This document shows, piece after piece, positions 61,922 to 64,000 of a stretch of 64,000 bases of DNA; positions within the stretch are counted from its first letter, which is position 1, and each line of letters begins with the position of its first letter. Origin of the DNA: Onchocerca volvulus (Eukaryota > Nematoda > Chromadorea > Rhabditida > Onchocercidae); NCBI GenBank assembly GCA_000499405.2, contig HG738137.1, forward strand, positions 15,649,873 through 15,713,872, written 5' to 3'. Under the pieces are notes generated by a model that was not told where the DNA came from, searched no databases, and worked only from the letters and a program-made list of their open reading frames with translations. Both the position numbers and the translations under genes were made by a program.

Positions 61922-63629
61922 AGAAAAAGAAAATTGCTTATACGGTAAATTCCTGACGTATAAGAATAGTAACATATCATATAGGTAATTTTATAACAAT
62001 GTTTTAGCAATTATGCTTTTGAAATTCACAAAGGTCATTGGATAGCACGGCGAGCTCGGCGTTCGGCGGAATTTCGTGGCACAATGCGTTATTGTTCACC
62101 GTCAGTTCACGAAAAGAAAGAACAGGTTAAAATCAAGAATAAAACTCTAAGAGAAAATTTAGTAAAATGATAAATCGGTAAATTAATCGATAATTTGTAT
62201 ATGTATGCATTATGCTAAGCTATTCATTACTACTTTTCAGTTCTTATAAAATTTTTATATGATAAAATTACATAATTCTGCAATGCTGCAAAATATTCGC
62301 TTATATGTCTTCCGCTTTTCAAAATAATTTTTCATTGAGCTTTTTTAACAATAACGTGAAAATCGTGAAATATGAAGTTCCAGGGACGTAAGGATGATCT
62401 TTGGTCATTAATCTATTTACTTATTGAAATGCATTGTGGTTTACCGTGGCAGCGTGAAAGAAATAAGGAACAACTGGAAATTAAAAAAATGAATATAAGT
62501 GATAAAGATTTACTATGTCATTTTCCAGGTTTGCGTCATATTTGCGTCTTAATCAAAAGACGCAATGAATTAAAGTGAATCTGAAAAAAGCTAGAAGAAT
62601 CTGAAAGATTTATATCGATTAAAATTTTCACAATCTACTGAAAAATATGTTGGCTAAAGTTTGTAATATTTGAAAATGAACACATTTTGCAAATAATTTC
62701 GAACTGGATTTAATTAAACTCCAAAAAAATGAAAAATTGTTCGAAATTTTTAAATTTATTTAAAGGGACAATTAATCTTAAGCATTTCTAATATATATCA
62801 TATTTTATTATTAGAATATCGTTTTATAGAAGAATTACATCCAGTAGTATCACATTTACGGAATTTAAATTGCTACAATCGTCCTGATTATTCGATGATT
62901 CATAAATGCTTTCTTAAATTAATTAAACGGCTTCATGTAAGCTTTGATGATCGTTATGATTGGGAATCTGATTTAGAAGTTCAATATGTGGTCAGTTTTG
63001 AATTTTCATTTGCATAATTTTTTTTCTTTTTTTTTTTGAAAAACGATAAAAAAAATCGCATGACGAATGAAACTTTCGCTAATAACAGTAATTAAATTTG
63101 ACTATTTTCATGCAAAAAAAAAAGAAGCTGCGTATAGCATTTTAATTTATTGAAATTCTTAATAAATATCTTTCAATTAGAAAACTATAAATTTTCGCAA
63201 TTCTAATCATCGAATTTGTATTTTTAGTTGAAACATCGAAAAAAAAGGCCTGAATATGAGCATGCTGAAGAATTTTTTGCATCAGATCCTATTAAAGTTA
63301 ATGGTCCACCACCGACAGGAATAAATATGCATAAAAGTCAATACCAACATTGTTTCTTAAATTTTCATTTTATCTTATGTCATATTTCTTTTTTTTCTTA
63401 ACAATTTCAATTTTTTATATTTCAAAAATATCATTGAAATTTTGAAAAATTTTTATTCATTACATCGATAAGGAATTTTCCTTTAAATTCATTCATTTTT
63501 AGTAAAAATTCAAATAAAAATAATAATAGAAGAATTTCAGTTTTTACAGCAGAAGATTTAGAAGAAATGTTGATTAATAATTCACCTTTGTTAAAAGCTA
63601 AAGCACAACATACTCAAGCAAAACAATGA
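59543..63629 (+). CDS. Protein kinase, casein kinase 1 / tau-tubulin kinase-like
   Basis: Nine exons with consistent phases: 59543-59595, 59821-59968, 60358-60489, 61085-61278, 62008-62125, 62384-62528, 62815-62990, 63228-63336, 63541-63629 (TGA), giving 387 residues. Kinase motifs in order: glycine loop LDEGGFGQIYRVE (28-40), catalytic lysine in AALKAEP (Lys52), GIQCLYSIKLLHDIGFIHRD (catalytic Asp147) then IKPANF, DFG in HILDFGLAR (Asp171), substrate-loop GTMRYCSPSVHEKKEQGRKD and DLWSLIYLLIEMHCGLPW. The spacing and CPEEHLSMKTWSRIG are typical of the nematode tau-tubulin-kinase-like branch of the CK1 superfamily. All key residues are present, so it should be active on Ser/Thr. The exon 4 acceptor (TTGAG before 61085) is atypical. 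The tail after residue 330 is short and uncharacterised. AATAAA lies near 63743. Confidence 0.93.
61400..61515 (+). repeat. Dispersed repeat family, copy D, inside a kinase intron
   Basis: Starts AAAAACACGCGCCTATTTGC (from 61401) and continues ATGCAACGTTGCATCAAAAT, TTCAAAGCAGTCGGTGAGAA and AGTAATAACGAATATTTATG. It lies in the intron between kinase exons 4 and 5. The 80 bases before it (TTCGTTTGTTCAAAATTTTG) match 42055-42120, so the whole element is probably at least 180 bases. Confidence 0.75.
61886..61920. repeat. Poly(A) run of about 35 nt in a kinase intron
   Basis: Homopolymer A about 370 bases downstream of the dispersed-repeat copy in the same intron. It could mark the end of a retro-copy, but no body was recognised. 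Confidence 0.9.
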
Positions 63630-64000
63630 ATTGATGAAAATTTGTGATTAAAAAATTTATTGTTAATAATTTATTCATATAAAATTGTCACAATATTAAT
63701 TTCGAATTATTTCCAATTATTTTTGAATGAATTAAAGTTTTAAATAAATAAAATTTATAAAAAGAAATTTGAGCCAATATTATTTAGGAATGATAGAAAA
63801 GGATGTTATTAAAAAGGAAGTTAATGTTTGTGATAGATTTTACAATTGCCAAGTGAATCAATTAAGCCAGAAATATATGGCCAAAGATAATGAATTCTGC
63901 CTTCCAAGATAATTAATTAGTTTTCTATTTAGTCTCCTATTTCGTATGGATTATATAAGTTCAAATAAGAATTTAATACCGATTATAATGATATGTTAGG
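63630..64000. other. 3' flank of the kinase gene; nothing recognised
   Basis: Contains the AATAAA-type signals of the kinase transcript at about 63743-63750. The remainder to the window end shows no exon or RNA gene. Confidence 0.5.

Overview
The window looks like draft genome sequence from a parasitic nematode, most likely a filarial (onchocercid) worm. It is very AT-rich, with long A/T homopolymers. It has many small exons joined by short introns with GT donors and TTTTCAG-type acceptors, and several start codons sit directly behind a CAG/TAG acceptor that could receive a trans-spliced leader. The first 5 kb carry decayed alpha-proteobacterial (Wolbachia-like) gene pieces, a hallmark of filarial genomes. 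The species cannot be fixed from the sequence alone.

Layout. 1-5.1 kb is a mosaic of broken Wolbachia-like fragments on both strands: a pentapeptide-repeat protein, a glmS-like piece, rpoB, ftsY, ubiD and secA, with an assembly gap at 1083-1628. 5.4-5.9 kb is a dead Helitron helicase fragment on the minus strand. 7.4-12.8 kb is a minus-strand DNA ligase I gene (at least 16 exons, complete 3' end, unresolved 5' end). 13-18.7 kb has no recognised gene but holds two minisatellites. 18.7-21.2 kb is a minus-strand, 8-exon secreted pepsin-like protein in which both catalytic DTG motifs are altered. 24.3-32.9 kb is a plus-strand cluster of four short two-exon genes, each with a signal-peptide exon, the same intron phase, and a mature peptide rich in Arg/Lys, Trp/Phe or Gly/Tyr/His. 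38.7-40.8 kb is a plus-strand, 7-exon secreted serpin with an inhibitory hinge and a predicted Arg-Ser scissile bond. 41-53 kb is almost gene-free and carries a dispersed repeat family, a hairpin element, a second 24-bp minisatellite locus and microsatellites. 53.6-54.5 kb is a 3-exon gene of unknown function. 57.1-57.5 kb is a possible two-exon small gene. 59.5-63.6 kb is a 9-exon casein kinase 1/tau-tubulin kinase-type protein kinase.

There are no bacterial-style operons. Housekeeping (ligase) and signalling (kinase) genes flank a middle section enriched in secreted products: pepsin-like protein, four cationic/aromatic peptides and serpin. The peptide cluster is the best candidate here for an undescribed system. 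It looks like a tandemly expanded family of processed secreted peptides, comparable in composition to nematode antimicrobial/neuropeptide-like precursors. That comparison is inference.
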